Shown piece after piece: positions 9,409-17,982 of a DNA stretch of 60,268 nucleotides. Both the position numbers and the translations under genes were made by a program. Origin of the DNA: Candidatus Latescibacterota bacterium. Lineage in GTDB: Bacteria; Latescibacterota; UBA2968; GCA-2709665. The first letter of the stretch is position 1. Each line of letters begins with the position of its first letter. The stretch spans positions 1-60,268 of the forward strand of contig JAAXHW010000058.1 in assembly GCA_012270675.1 (NCBI GenBank), read 5' to 3'. The notes beneath the pieces are model-generated. The model was not told the origin of the DNA, made no database searches, and saw nothing but the letters and a program-made list of their open reading frames with translations.

Positions 9409-10836
9409 ATGTCCACCACCCACAAAACCGACCTCCTGGTCATCGGCGGCGGCCCCGGCGGGTATGCCGCGGCCTTTCGGGCCGCCGACCTGGGTATGGA
9501 GGTCGCGCTTGTTGAAGCCGACGACCGTCTCGGCGGCACGTGTCTCCTGCGGGGGTGTATCCCTTCCAAGGCCCTCCTCCACGCGGTCGGCCTGATTGCA
9601 GCATCCCGGGAGGCGGAAGACTGGGGCCTCAGCTTCCAGAAACCCGGGCTCGACCTGGACAGGATGCGGAATTGGAAAGACGGCATCGTCGGCCGCCTGT
9701 CCAGGGGCCTTTCCGGCCTCTGCAAAAAGCGCAAGGTCACGCGCATCCAGGGCCGCGCCGCCTTTGAAAGCTCGCAGCGGGTTCGGGTCGAGGGCAGCGA
9801 CCCCCCTGCCCACATCGAATTCAACCATGCCATCGTCGCCACCGGATCGCGGCCCGTTACACTCCCCGTATTCGACATCGACAGCCCCCGCGTGCTGGAC
9901 TCCACCTCGGCCCTTGAACTGAGCGACGTCCCCAAACGCCTTCTGAGCGTCGGCGGCGGCATCGTCGGCCTGGAGCTCAGCACCGTCTACGCCGAACTGG
10001 GCAGCAGGGTCACTGTTGTGGAAATCACCGATGGCCTGCTCCCGGGCACCGACCGGGACCTGGTCAGACCCCTGCACGGGCGGATGGAAAAGATCTGTGA
10101 GGGCATCCACCTCAACACCAGCGTCACGGCCCTGAAAGAGACCCAGAAGGGCATCGCCGTCACCTTCGAAGGCGAGATCGAAAAAAAGCAGCAGACCTTC
10201 GACAAGCTCCTGCTCTCCGTAGGCCGGCGCCCCAACAGCGAAACCCTCGGCCTTGAGCACACGCGGGTCGAAGTAGACGAACGGGGGTTCATCGCGGTCG
10301 ATGCTCAAATGCGCACCAGGGACGAACGCATCTTCGCCGTCGGCGACGTGGTCGAAGGCCCCGGACTGGCCCACAAAGCCGCACACGAGGGCAGAATCGC
10401 CGCTGAAGTTCTGGCCGCCGAACCCGCCGCCTTCGACCACGTCGTTCCCGCTGTCGTGTACACCGACCCCGAAGTGGCCTGGTGCGGGCTCACCGAAACC
10501 CTGGCCAAACAGGAGAACCGGCGGGTCGAAGTCGCCCGCTTCCCCTGGGCCGCTTCCGGACGCGCCCCCACCCTGGGCCGCACCGAGGGACTGACCAAAC
10601 TGGTCATCGACCCTGAGACGGACCGCATCCTGGGCGTGGGCATCGTCGGCCTCAACGCGGGCGAACTGATCGCCGAAGGGGTGCTCGCCGTGGAAATGGC
10701 CGCCGTGGCCGGGGACCTCGCCGAAAGCATCCACCCCCATCCCTCTCTCTCCGAATCGATCGGCATCGCCGCCGAGGTCTACCTGGGCAGTGCAACCGAC
10801 CTCTACATCCCCAAAAGGAAACAGGGACGGGTTTAG
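9409..10836 (+). CDS. lpd: dihydrolipoamide dehydrogenase (E3)
   Basis: A 475-residue flavoprotein that reoxidises dihydrolipoamide of E2 with NAD+. It shows an FAD-binding GGGPGGYAA motif at residues 13-21, the redox disulfide C45-x4-C50 in GGTCLLRGCIPSK, the NAD-binding GGGIVGLE motif, the second FAD contact FAVGDV, and a C-terminal HPHPSLSE carrying the catalytic His-Glu. It is last in the aceE-aceF-lpd operon, 53 bp after aceF. Its stop codon sits in the loop of a hairpin that also terminates the convergent operon. Confidence 0.94.
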   Translation: MSTTHKTDLLVIGGGPGGYAAAFRAADLGMEVALVEADDRLGGTCLLRGCIPSKALLHAVGLIAASREAEDWGLSFQKPGLDLDRMRNWKDGIVGRLSRGLSGLCKKRKVTRIQGRAAFESSQRVRVEGSDPPAHIEFNHAIVATGSRPVTLPVFDIDSPRVLDSTSALELSDVPKRLLSVGGGIVGLELSTVYAELGSRVTVVEITDGLLPGTDRDLVRPLHGRMEKICEGIHLNTSVTALKETQKGIAVTFEGEIEKKQQTFDKLLLSVGRRPNSETLGLEHTRVEVDERGFIAVDAQMRTRDERIFAVGDVVEGPGLAHKAAHEGRIAAEVLAAEPAAFDHVVPAVVYTDPEVAWCGLTETLAKQENRRVEVARFPWAASGRAPTLGRTEGLTKLVIDPETDRILGVGIVGLNAGELIAEGVLAVEMAAVAGDLAESIHPHPSLSESIGIAAEVYLGSATDLYIPKRKQGRV

Positions 10837-10848
10837 AACCCGCCCCTG
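10822..10848 (-). terminator. terminator between convergent lpd and gfo operons
   Basis: A 12-bp stem with one mismatch pairs 10822-10833 with 10837-10848 around a 3-nt loop. On the minus strand it is followed by TTTCCTTTT, so it best ends the long aromatic operon. It overlaps the lpd stop codon and may also slow transcription from the other side. Confidence 0.65.
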
Positions 10849-10873
10849 CACAGAAAAATAACGGGGAAAGGGC

Positions 10874-12115
10874 CTACTCCCCCCTGTACCCGATCTCTTT
10901 CCACACCTTCCGCGCGTGGGCGATTCCTTCGGGCGTGGGCCGCACCCTGCCCAGAATACTGGGGGGCGGCTGGCCCGGGCCGGCGTGTTGCGGCCAGGGC
11001 GACCAGTGGTCGTTTTCGACGCTGCTGCGGTGCTCCTCATCCCTGAAGTCCGGCATGTCAAACGGCCTTCCGTCTTCCAGGGCGCTCTTCCAGGCGAGAA
11101 TGCCCACCGAGGACATCGTTACTCCGCGATACACATCCTGGAACGGCGGTTCTCCCGAACGAATGGCATTGGCAAAATGGAGGCTGGTCCAGAAGTCTCC
11201 GCCCCCGTGGCCGGCCCTGCGGGCCAGGTCGCCGTGCTCGGACCAGTCCGGCGTATAGACCCGCTCTGCTTCTTCGCCCGGTTTGAGGTCCCACGCCTCG
11301 TGCCACACCCGGACCTGCCCGGGCCCGAAATATTCCGGCCCCCGCGCGATCTCCATCGCCCCCCGCGAGCCGTGCACCCGATACCAGTTGCTGTGTCCCG
11401 GCAGCAGCAGACCGAAGATGCGGAACACCGCCCCGTTGTCCATGCGGCAGAGGATGACCGAACCGGGATCGGCCACGCGCACGGTCCGTTTGTTCACCTC
11501 CCGGCAGGCAATCGACAGCCCGTTCACCTTCACCGGCATCGTGTCGGTGATATACATCAGTGGGGCCAGGGCGTGGGTGCAGTAATAGGTGGAGGGCAGC
11601 CATGCGCGCCAGTGTGTTATGCCGGGTGAAATCCGCAGCCGGTCTTCGGGCGCCATCGGGTGGTTGTACTCGCCCTCCGCGTAGGTCACCTCGCCGATCT
11701 CTCCGGTCCGGTACACCCGACGCATCTCCTGGTTGAAGACGGTGTAGGGATAGTTCTCGGCGAGCATGTAGGTCTTCCCCGTCTTCTCCACGGCCCGGCA
11801 GAGGGCCACCCCTTCGGCCAGCGTCGTGTTCGAGGCGGTCTCGCTCATCACGTGTTTGCCCGCCTCCAGGGCCTGGATGGCGAACGGCGCGTGCTCGTGG
11901 AAGTAATTGGCGAGGATGACCGCGTCCATGTCGTGTTCGAGAAAAGCGTCGTAGTCGGTATAGGTGGTAACCCCATAGTCCCTGCCGACCTCCAGGAGGC
12001 GTTCTTCCCAGATATCGCACAGGGCCACAAGCTCCATTCCCACGGCCTCGCCCGCGCCTTTCATAAAGCTTTTTCCCCGGCCAACCCCGATAACCCCTAC
12101 CCGGATGTTTGTCAT
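10874..12115 (-). CDS. Gfo/Idh/MocA-family oxidoreductase
   Basis: A 413-residue NAD(P)-dependent oxidoreductase. The N-terminal Rossmann fold has GVIGVGRGKSF, and the family's EAGKHVMSE-type segment follows (here ALEAGKHVMSETASN). The C-terminal half matches the substrate-binding alpha/beta domain. The substrate cannot be read from sequence; relatives act on sugars, inositols and other cyclic polyols. ATG 12115 overlaps the aroB stop in an ATGA arrangement, so it is translationally coupled as the last gene of the aromatic operon. Its role there is unknown. Confidence 0.85.
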   Translation of the reverse strand: MTNIRVGVIGVGRGKSFMKGAGEAVGMELVALCDIWEERLLEVGRDYGVTTYTDYDAFLEHDMDAVILANYFHEHAPFAIQALEAGKHVMSETASNTTLAEGVALCRAVEKTGKTYMLAENYPYTVFNQEMRRVYRTGEIGEVTYAEGEYNHPMAPEDRLRISPGITHWRAWLPSTYYCTHALAPLMYITDTMPVKVNGLSIACREVNKRTVRVADPGSVILCRMDNGAVFRIFGLLLPGHSNWYRVHGSRGAMEIARGPEYFGPGQVRVWHEAWDLKPGEEAERVYTPDWSEHGDLARRAGHGGGDFWTSLHFANAIRSGEPPFQDVYRGVTMSSVGILAWKSALEDGRPFDMPDFRDEEHRSSVENDHWSPWPQHAGPGQPPPSILGRVRPTPEGIAHARKVWKEIGYRGE

Positions 12116-13233
12116 ATCAACTCCTGCCCTTCTTCCGCCGAATACCGCTGCATGTAGCGGATTCCCGCGCCCATCTCGCAGCGGGTTACCGTATCGCAGG
12201 AAACGGCGCGACCGATCGCTTCGGGCAGCACGAACCGGATCACCCCGCTCCGGGCCTTCTTGTCGCTTTCCATCCGCTCCAGCAGCCTGTTCACATTCAG
12301 ATGCTCTGCCCCCTCCGGAACCCCCAGCCGCCGGATCAGCGCGTTCTGCCGCTGGAAATCGGCACCACGCCAAAACCCCTTGTCCAGGGCGATCTTCCCC
12401 GCGGCCAGCATCCCCAGACGCACCGCCTCCCCGTGTCTGTAGACCCGATAGTCCGTCACCACCTCAATCGCGTGCCCCACTGTGTGTCCGTAGTTCAGAA
12501 TCTCCCGCAGCCCGGCCTCCGTCTCGTCCGCTTCCACGACCCCCGCCTTGATCCGGCAGTTTTGAGCGATCAACCCGTCGATCTCCTCCGGCGCCACCTT
12601 CAGGTCCACAAGGGCTTCGAGCTTCTCCTCCAGGCAGGCAACCAGCTCCGGGTCCCGAATCAGCCCGTGCTTGATCACCTCGGTCATCCCTGCGGCCATC
12701 TCCCGCCGGGGCAGGCTGCGCAGCGTATCCGTATCGATATAGACCATCCGGGGCTGGTGAAAGGCCCCGATTATATTTTTCCCCAGGGGGTGGTCCACTG
12801 CTGTCTTTCCCCCCACGCTCGCATCCACCTGCGCCTCCAGCGTGGTCGGCACCTGCACGAAGTCGATCCCTCGCAGGTAGGTCGCCGCCACAAATCCCGC
12901 CGTATCGCCCACCACGCCCCCGCCCAGCGCCACAATGCAGGACCCCCGGTCCAGCCCCGCCCGGATCAGGTCGCCGCACATGGTCCCCGCCGTCTCCAGC
13001 GTCTTGTAAGCCTCTCCGTCGGGCATCGTCACCACCGTCACCTGAACCTCCGCTGCTGACAGACTGTTCCGCACCGGCTCCAGATAATGCGCTGCCACCG
13101 TGGGATTCGTCACAATCGCAGCGGACTTCCCCAGCCCCCGGTCCACGTATGCCGCTCCGAAATTCGCCAGGATGCCGTGTCCGATCCGGATCGGATAACT
13201 CCGGCTGCCCAGGTTGACGCTGACCGTTTCCAC
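12112..13233 (-). CDS. aroB: 3-dehydroquinate synthase
   Basis: A 373-residue enzyme that cyclises DAHP to 3-dehydroquinate, step two of the shikimate pathway, using NAD and a metal. Typical segments are GGGVVGDTAGFVAATYLRG, QVDASVGGKTAVDHPLGKN, EVIKHG and NYGHTVGHAIE; the metal-binding Glu and His residues are present. The stop overlaps the gfo start by 4 nt, and aroK ends 19 bp upstream. The 20-odd residues after the usual end (about 350) are extra. Confidence 0.94.
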   Translation of the reverse strand: METVSVNLGSRSYPIRIGHGILANFGAAYVDRGLGKSAAIVTNPTVAAHYLEPVRNSLSAAEVQVTVVTMPDGEAYKTLETAGTMCGDLIRAGLDRGSCIVALGGGVVGDTAGFVAATYLRGIDFVQVPTTLEAQVDASVGGKTAVDHPLGKNIIGAFHQPRMVYIDTDTLRSLPRREMAAGMTEVIKHGLIRDPELVACLEEKLEALVDLKVAPEEIDGLIAQNCRIKAGVVEADETEAGLREILNYGHTVGHAIEVVTDYRVYRHGEAVRLGMLAAGKIALDKGFWRGADFQRQNALIRRLGVPEGAEHLNVNRLLERMESDKKARSGVIRFVLPEAIGRAVSCDTVTRCEMGAGIRYMQRYSAEEGQELI

Positions 13234-13252
13234 TGTCTCACCTCTTCTTGTT

Positions 13253-13867
13253 TCAAGCCGTGGTGTTTTCCCGTTTTCTCAGCGCTGCGATTGCCGCTTC
13301 GGCGGTTTTCTCCGGGGGGCCGTCCTCGGACGAGGTCACAAACAGGTCCGCCCGGCTGTAATAGGCCTCCCGTTCGGTCAGCATCTCTCGAATCCTGGCC
13401 AGGCGTCCCGCGTCGTCCAGCCCGGCCATCAGCGGACGCTCGCCTTCGGTTCGGCTCACCCGTTCAAAAATCGTCTCGGGTGACGCCCGCAAACAGACGC
13501 ACACCCCGGTCTCCCGGATCACCTCCCAGTTCGCCTCCTGCGTAATCGCCCCTCCGCCCAGGGCAATCACCGCATCGGGCATCTGCGAGGCCCGCACCAC
13601 GCAGTTGTGTTCAACCCGCCGGAAAGCCGCCTCCCCGTCCTGCTCGAAAATCTCGGCAACCGTCTTCCCGGCCGCTTCCACAATCAGCGCGTCCGTATCC
13701 ACAAAAAGACGGTCGAGGCGTCTGGCCAGAAGGCATCCGATTTTGGTTTTGCCCGTGGCCATAAACCCGGTCAGAAAAATCTGTCTGCCGGCCAGGAGGC
13801 CCCTGCGCCCTGCCTCTTCGTCAGCGGCTCCGCACGGTTTTTCCGGTCGCATGGCTCGCAGCTCCAC
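13253..13867 (-). CDS. aroK: shikimate kinase
   Basis: A 204-residue kinase that phosphorylates shikimate at O3. It has Walker A FMATGKTKIG at about residues 35-44, the substrate-binding DTD, the FRRVE arginine segment, GGGAI and the lid RPLM. The N-terminal extension of about 28 residues (rich in Gly, Ala and Arg) is not conserved, and the true start could lie downstream of 13867. It is placed between argS and aroB in the aromatic operon. Confidence 0.92.
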   Translation of the reverse strand: MELRAMRPEKPCGAADEEAGRRGLLAGRQIFLTGFMATGKTKIGCLLARRLDRLFVDTDALIVEAAGKTVAEIFEQDGEAAFRRVEHNCVVRASQMPDAVIALGGGAITQEANWEVIRETGVCVCLRASPETIFERVSRTEGERPLMAGLDDAGRLARIREMLTEREAYYSRADLFVTSSEDGPPEKTAEAAIAALRKRENTTA

Positions 13868-13907
13868 AGCGGCGGTTTTATCAAGTCCGAAATTCCGACC
13901 CCTGCTT

Positions 13908-15611
13908 CTACATCCGTTCCGGCGCCTTCATCCCCAGCAGGCGCAGGCCGCCCGCCAGCACGAGGGTAATCGCGTAGACCAGGGCAATGCGGGCTGTGGT
14001 AAGGGCTTCATCCTCCGAAACAACCCGGTGGGTGTTGTAAAAACGGTTGGCCTCCGTGCAGAGTTCGATCAGATAGGACGCGATCAGCGAAGGCTCACAG
14101 GTTCCGGCAGCGTTCCGAATCCGTGACGGGAACTGTTCCAGGCGCTTCACCACGGCGACCGTCTCCGGCTCGGTCAGCAGGGAAAGGTCCACATCGGAGG
14201 GAGGTATGGCTTTGCCGTACCTGCGCAGCACGCTGCAGTAGCGCGCATGGGTGTACTGGACGTAGGGACCTGTCTCGCCGTTGAAGTTCAGGACCTCGTC
14301 CCAGTCGAACACCACGTCCCGCATCCGTCGGGAATCCAGGTCCGCATAGATTACCGCGCCAATGCCAACATCCCGGGCGACCTCATCTTTGTCGGGAAGG
14401 TCGGGGTTCTTCTCCTCAATAATCTTCCGGGTCAGCTCGACCGCCCGGTTCAGCACATCTTCCAGAAAGACAATCTTCCCCCTGCGTGTGGACATGCCTC
14501 CGTCTTTAAACCGCAAACGACCGAAAACCACATGCGTGCACTTCCGGCTCCAGTGGTAGCCCATCAATTCCAGGGCTTTGAAAAGCTGCTTGAAGTAGAG
14601 GGTCTGTGCGACATCGACCACATAAAGCATCCGATCGAAGGCGTAGGTCTGCCAGCGGTACTCGGCCGCGGCGATGTCCCGCGTGGCATAAAGCGAGGCA
14701 TCGTCGCTGCGGCGCACGATCATGGGCGGCATATCCCATGGGGACAGGTCCACGATCGTTGCCCCCTCGCTGATTTGCGTCAACCCCTTCTTTTCCAGCC
14801 GCCCGAGCGTCTCGGCCATCTTATCCAGGTAGAAACTCTCGCCGGCGATCGATTCAAACGCGATGCCGAGCATCCTGTAAACCCGGTCGAACTCTTTGTA
14901 ACTGATGGTACAGCACACCTTCCACATGTTTTGCGCTTCGGGGTCCTGGTTCTCAAGACGGCGGAACCACTCACTTGCCTCCGATTCCACGTCGGGATCG
15001 TTTTCAATTTCCTCATGGATGCGAACATAAAGCTCCAAAAGCGTCTCTATGGAAATATCCTCTGTGAATTCTCCACTCCCCCAGCGCTTCCAGGCCACAA
15101 TGAGTTTTGCAAACTGAGACCCCCAATCGCCCAGGTGGTTAATGCCAACCACCGTGTAACCCAGGGCCCGAAAGAGGTTGCGAAGCGCATTGCCGATCAC
15201 GGTTGAACGCAGGTGGTGAATGCCGAAAGGCTTGGCGATATTGGGATGAGAAAAATCAATCACAACGGTCTTTCCCGCTCCCTCCTCGCCCTGCCCGTAG
15301 TCCCTTCCCTTTGCGAGAATCTCCGAAAGTGTCTTCTGCACAAAGTCGGCCCGGTTCACGAAAAAATTCAGGTAGGGGCCAACCGCCCGAACCCTGGAAA
15401 TACGCTCGCCCGGCGCCACCTTCTGCGCCAGTTCCTCAGCGATCCGGTCGGGCGCCTTCCGGAGCGTTTTTGCAAGCGCAAAACAGGGCAGGGCATAGTC
15501 TCCCATCTCCGGGTCGGGGGGCACTTCAACCAGGTCTGTCAGCGCATCGGGCGCCATCCCTGCGGCATCCGAAACCTGCTGCGCAATCTCTTCGATAAAC
15601 GGGTTGGACAC
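13908..15611 (-). CDS. argS: arginyl-tRNA synthetase
   Basis: A 567-residue class I synthetase that charges tRNA-Arg. The HIGH-equivalent is seen in FGIHHLRST, the MSTRRGK motif replaces KMSKS as usual in this enzyme, and the C-terminal anticodon-binding domain ends in LLGMKAPERM. The frame is open much further upstream. However, GTG 15611 (Ser-Asn-Pro-Phe follows) has GGAGAG 5 nt before it and gives the normal length. It is carried in the aromatic operon although it has no direct link to that pathway. Confidence 0.93.
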   Translation of the reverse strand: MSNPFIEEIAQQVSDAAGMAPDALTDLVEVPPDPEMGDYALPCFALAKTLRKAPDRIAEELAQKVAPGERISRVRAVGPYLNFFVNRADFVQKTLSEILAKGRDYGQGEEGAGKTVVIDFSHPNIAKPFGIHHLRSTVIGNALRNLFRALGYTVVGINHLGDWGSQFAKLIVAWKRWGSGEFTEDISIETLLELYVRIHEEIENDPDVESEASEWFRRLENQDPEAQNMWKVCCTISYKEFDRVYRMLGIAFESIAGESFYLDKMAETLGRLEKKGLTQISEGATIVDLSPWDMPPMIVRRSDDASLYATRDIAAAEYRWQTYAFDRMLYVVDVAQTLYFKQLFKALELMGYHWSRKCTHVVFGRLRFKDGGMSTRRGKIVFLEDVLNRAVELTRKIIEEKNPDLPDKDEVARDVGIGAVIYADLDSRRMRDVVFDWDEVLNFNGETGPYVQYTHARYCSVLRRYGKAIPPSDVDLSLLTEPETVAVVKRLEQFPSRIRNAAGTCEPSLIASYLIELCTEANRFYNTHRVVSEDEALTTARIALVYAITLVLAGGLRLLGMKAPERM

Positions 15612-15640
15612 GGCATCTCTCCAGAGCGTGGAACGGGAAG

Positions 15641-16126
15641 TTATCTTTCTTTCAGAATGTTCAGGTCCACGATCTCCTGCACAGACGCCTTCATGTGCGC
15701 CGGTACGCGAAGGCGGTAGCGCCGGCGGGAGCGGGAGCGCAGTTCCAGATGGTGGTCCGAAAGCCAGGTATACCCGGCAAAGCGGCGCCAGGGAGAAAAA
15801 CTCATGCCCATCAGCAGCCCCTTCGCGCTCATGACCATGTGGAGGTTCGCATAGGCCACATAGAAGAATTCCAGCGCCAGAATCAACCCGCAGACCTGAG
15901 CCACGCGCCCCAGTGCGTACGCGCCTGCGGCCCCCCTCAGCAAAAAAATGCTCCCGATCAGGATCAGACAGGAGTTCCACCGGAAATTCCGAAAAAAAGC
16001 GATCGGCTCCGGGCTGGAATACACATGCCGACGAAGGCGGCGGTGCGCCCCGATGGCCAGGGCCAGGACCAGGGGCGCAAGCATCAGGACGGCCTGTATG
16101 AGTCCGACTGGCATCACATCCGACAT
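15641..16126 (-). CDS. small membrane protein of unknown function
   Basis: A 161-residue protein with three hydrophobic segments (about residues 6-27, 50-68 and 73-95). A basic cytoplasmic-looking tail follows, containing WRRFAGYTWLSD and an Arg-rich stretch with alternating polar and hydrophobic residues. It resembles bacterial proteins of the DUF5673 type, but I cannot assign the family firmly. Its start overlaps the end of the methyltransferase gene by 13 nt, so the two are probably coupled. No function can be inferred. Confidence 0.7.
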   Translation of the reverse strand: MSDVMPVGLIQAVLMLAPLVLALAIGAHRRLRRHVYSSPEPIAFFRNFRWNSCLILIGSIFLLRGAAGAYALGRVAQVCGLILALEFFYVAYANLHMVMSAKGLLMGMSFSPWRRFAGYTWLSDHHLELRSRSRRRYRLRVPAHMKASVQEIVDLNILKER

Positions 16127-16887
16127 TTTGCGTGCCCCCCGAAAGCGAATGGCTCCCCCTCTTGCTGCTCGATTTTAGAAGCTAAATATAGGGTGGCAAT
16201 ACCGAATGTCAAGCGACGTTCGACAACATCGACAAATCCTGCGTCGAGGAGGTGCCGGCAGAAATCATCGCCTTCGGGAAACCGCATGGCGGACTCATAG
16301 AGGTAGCGATAGGCGAGCGGGTCCCGGGAAACGATCCGACCCACCAGGGGGAGGACATGTTTGAAATAGAAGAGGTAGAGTCCCCTCAGGAGGAAGGCGC
16401 GGGGACGGGAAAATTCGAGGATGGCAGCCCTGCCTCCGGGGCAAAGGACGCGGTACATCTCCCGGATGCCGGCGTGGAGATCGGCCAGGTTGCGAACCCC
16501 GAAGCCGATGGTGATCCCTTCAAATATCCGGTCCGGGAAGGGGAGGTGTTCGGCGCCGCCACACAAAAAGGCCATCCGACCCGGTCGGGTCGCGGCTTTG
16601 GCCTTTCCCCGCCGGAGCATCGGTATGGAAAGGTCCACACCCACAACCCGGATGCCGGGGCTGCGGCCTGCAACCTCAAACCCCAGGTCTCCGGTACCCG
16701 TTGCCAGGTCCAGAACGCGCCAGTCGGATGCCGGACGCAGACCGTCGACCGCCTGCCGGCGCCACAGGATGTCGACGCCGGCGCTGAGCAGGTGGTTGAG
16801 CAGGTCGTAGGTGCCGGCAATTCGGTCGAACATCCGCCGGACAAAGGCCCGTTTTGCGTCGGGTCGAAAAAAGACGTCCGGTTGCAC
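16114..16887 (-). CDS. menG: demethylmenaquinone methyltransferase
   Basis: A 257-residue SAM-dependent methyltransferase of the UbiE/MenG (COQ5) family that adds the ring methyl group in the last step of menaquinone (or ubiquinone) synthesis. The hallmark FDRIAGTYDLLNHLLS and the SAM-binding VLDLATGTGDLG are both present, followed by RGITIGFGVRN-like and EFSRP segments. The substrate ring derives from chorismate, which explains its place beside aroE. It begins 3 bp after the aroE stop. Confidence 0.92.
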   Translation of the reverse strand: MQPDVFFRPDAKRAFVRRMFDRIAGTYDLLNHLLSAGVDILWRRQAVDGLRPASDWRVLDLATGTGDLGFEVAGRSPGIRVVGVDLSIPMLRRGKAKAATRPGRMAFLCGGAEHLPFPDRIFEGITIGFGVRNLADLHAGIREMYRVLCPGGRAAILEFSRPRAFLLRGLYLFYFKHVLPLVGRIVSRDPLAYRYLYESAMRFPEGDDFCRHLLDAGFVDVVERRLTFGIATLYLASKIEQQEGEPFAFGGHAKCRM

Positions 16888-16890
16888 GGC

Positions 16891-17751
16891 TCAGGAGGGG
16901 AAGCGGCCCGCAATGGCCTGTTTCATCACATCGGTGGGCGGCTCGATGCCGGTCCAGATGGCGAAGGACCGGGCCCCCTGGTAGACCAGCATATCCAGCC
17001 CTCCGTATGCCGGAGCGCCCCCTGCCCGAAACTGCGCCATCAGCCGCGTTTCCGCAGGGTTGAACACCGTGTCGTAGAGGACCAGATCGGCATGCACCGC
17101 GTGCGCGTCCAGCAGGGGAGAGGCCTCCACGTTGGGATGCATGCCCAGAGACGTGGTGTTCACCACCAGCCCGGCATCGGCGAACGCCCGGGCCTGCGTA
17201 TCGGCCTCCATCGCCCCCACGGATATGGATTTGCCGGTTATCTTCTCCATATCCCGGGCAAGCGCCTCGGCCCGTGCCACGGTTCGGTTGAGGACCGTCA
17301 GCGTCCGGGTCTCTGCGCGGCTTCCCAGGGCATACACGGCCGCCCGGGCCGCCCCTCCCGCACCCAGGACCACACAGTGGTCCGGGAAGACCCGCAGCGC
17401 CACCTCCAGGGCGGTGAGCATCCCGTAAACGTCGGTATTGTACCCGATCAGTTCCCCGTCTTCGTGGGAGATGGTGTTCACGGCCCCCACGGCCAGGGCT
17501 TCCTCGGAAATCCGGTCCAGGTGCGACATTACGGCCAGTTTGTGGGGGATGGTTACGTTCAACCCCCGGATATTGAGCCCTCGCAGGCCCTGCATGGCCG
17601 CGCCAACCCCATCCGGCGGCACGTGGAACGCCACATAGCAGAAGTCGATGCCGAGGGCGTCAATTGCGGCGTTGTGCATATCGGGGGAAAAAGAATGGGC
17701 AATCGGATGTCCGATAACCCCCAGTACGCTGGTGGTTGCGCGAATGTTCAA
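16891..17751 (-). CDS. aroE: shikimate dehydrogenase
   Basis: A 286-residue NADP-dependent enzyme reducing 3-dehydroshikimate to shikimate. The substrate site is seen in HSFSPDMHN, the catalytic lysine in NVTIPHK, the GAVNT segment and the YNTD aspartate, then the nucleotide motif GAGGAARA with the following NRT. All key residues are present. It lies downstream of the small orf46 and is separated from it by a long inverted repeat. Confidence 0.94.
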   Translation of the reverse strand: MNIRATTSVLGVIGHPIAHSFSPDMHNAAIDALGIDFCYVAFHVPPDGVGAAMQGLRGLNIRGLNVTIPHKLAVMSHLDRISEEALAVGAVNTISHEDGELIGYNTDVYGMLTALEVALRVFPDHCVVLGAGGAARAAVYALGSRAETRTLTVLNRTVARAEALARDMEKITGKSISVGAMEADTQARAFADAGLVVNTTSLGMHPNVEASPLLDAHAVHADLVLYDTVFNPAETRLMAQFRAGGAPAYGGLDMLVYQGARSFAIWTGIEPPTDVMKQAIAGRFPS

Positions 17752-17766
17752 AGGTCCTGCTCCCTG

Positions 17767-17810
17767 AGAAGCTGTTTTAAAATCCCCACAGGAATTTTAA
17801 AACAGCTTCT
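17767..17810. repeat. 17-bp perfect inverted repeat
   Basis: Arms 17767-17783 and 17794-17810 are perfectly complementary (AGAAGCTGTTTTAAAAT and its complement) around a 10-nt loop. No T-run follows on either strand, so it is not a standard terminator. It overlaps the stop codon of orf46 and lies before aroE in the same transcript. It could be a dispersed palindromic element or an mRNA-processing or stabilising hairpin. Confidence 0.8.
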
Positions 17811-17949
17811 AACCGACCAGATCAGATACGAACTGGTTTGCAATTCCGAAACTTTCCTTCCACGAACAGCCGTAGGTATACCGGATGAACACAACGCCTC
17901 CCAGTAAAAACAGGGCCATCAGGAGGACAAGTCGGATCATCAGCCTCAT
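17809..17949 (-). CDS. 46-residue single-pass membrane peptide
   Basis: A small gene inside the gap between aroA-like and aroE. It starts MRLMIRLVLLMALFLLGG, a positively charged then strongly hydrophobic segment (about residues 6-23), followed by a polar C-terminus with one cysteine and one tryptophan. GGAGAG lies 5 nt before ATG 17949, a good ribosome-binding site. The stop codon overlaps the inverted repeat. The function is unknown; it could be a small membrane protein or have a translational role in the operon. Confidence 0.6.
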   Translation of the reverse strand: MRLMIRLVLLMALFLLGGVVFIRYTYGCSWKESFGIANQFVSDLVG

Positions 17950-17982
17950 GGTTCTCTCCTCTGTTTTGTAAAGCTGCTTATG

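Noticed and set aside
9388-11061. 557-codon minus-strand open frame opposite lpd
   Set aside because: It is antisense to lpd over its whole useful length, with no family resemblance.
16252-17907. 551-codon plus-strand open frame across menG and aroE
   Set aside because: It overlaps two well-identified genes on the other strand. It is low-complexity His/Pro/Gly-rich sequence with no ribosome-binding site.
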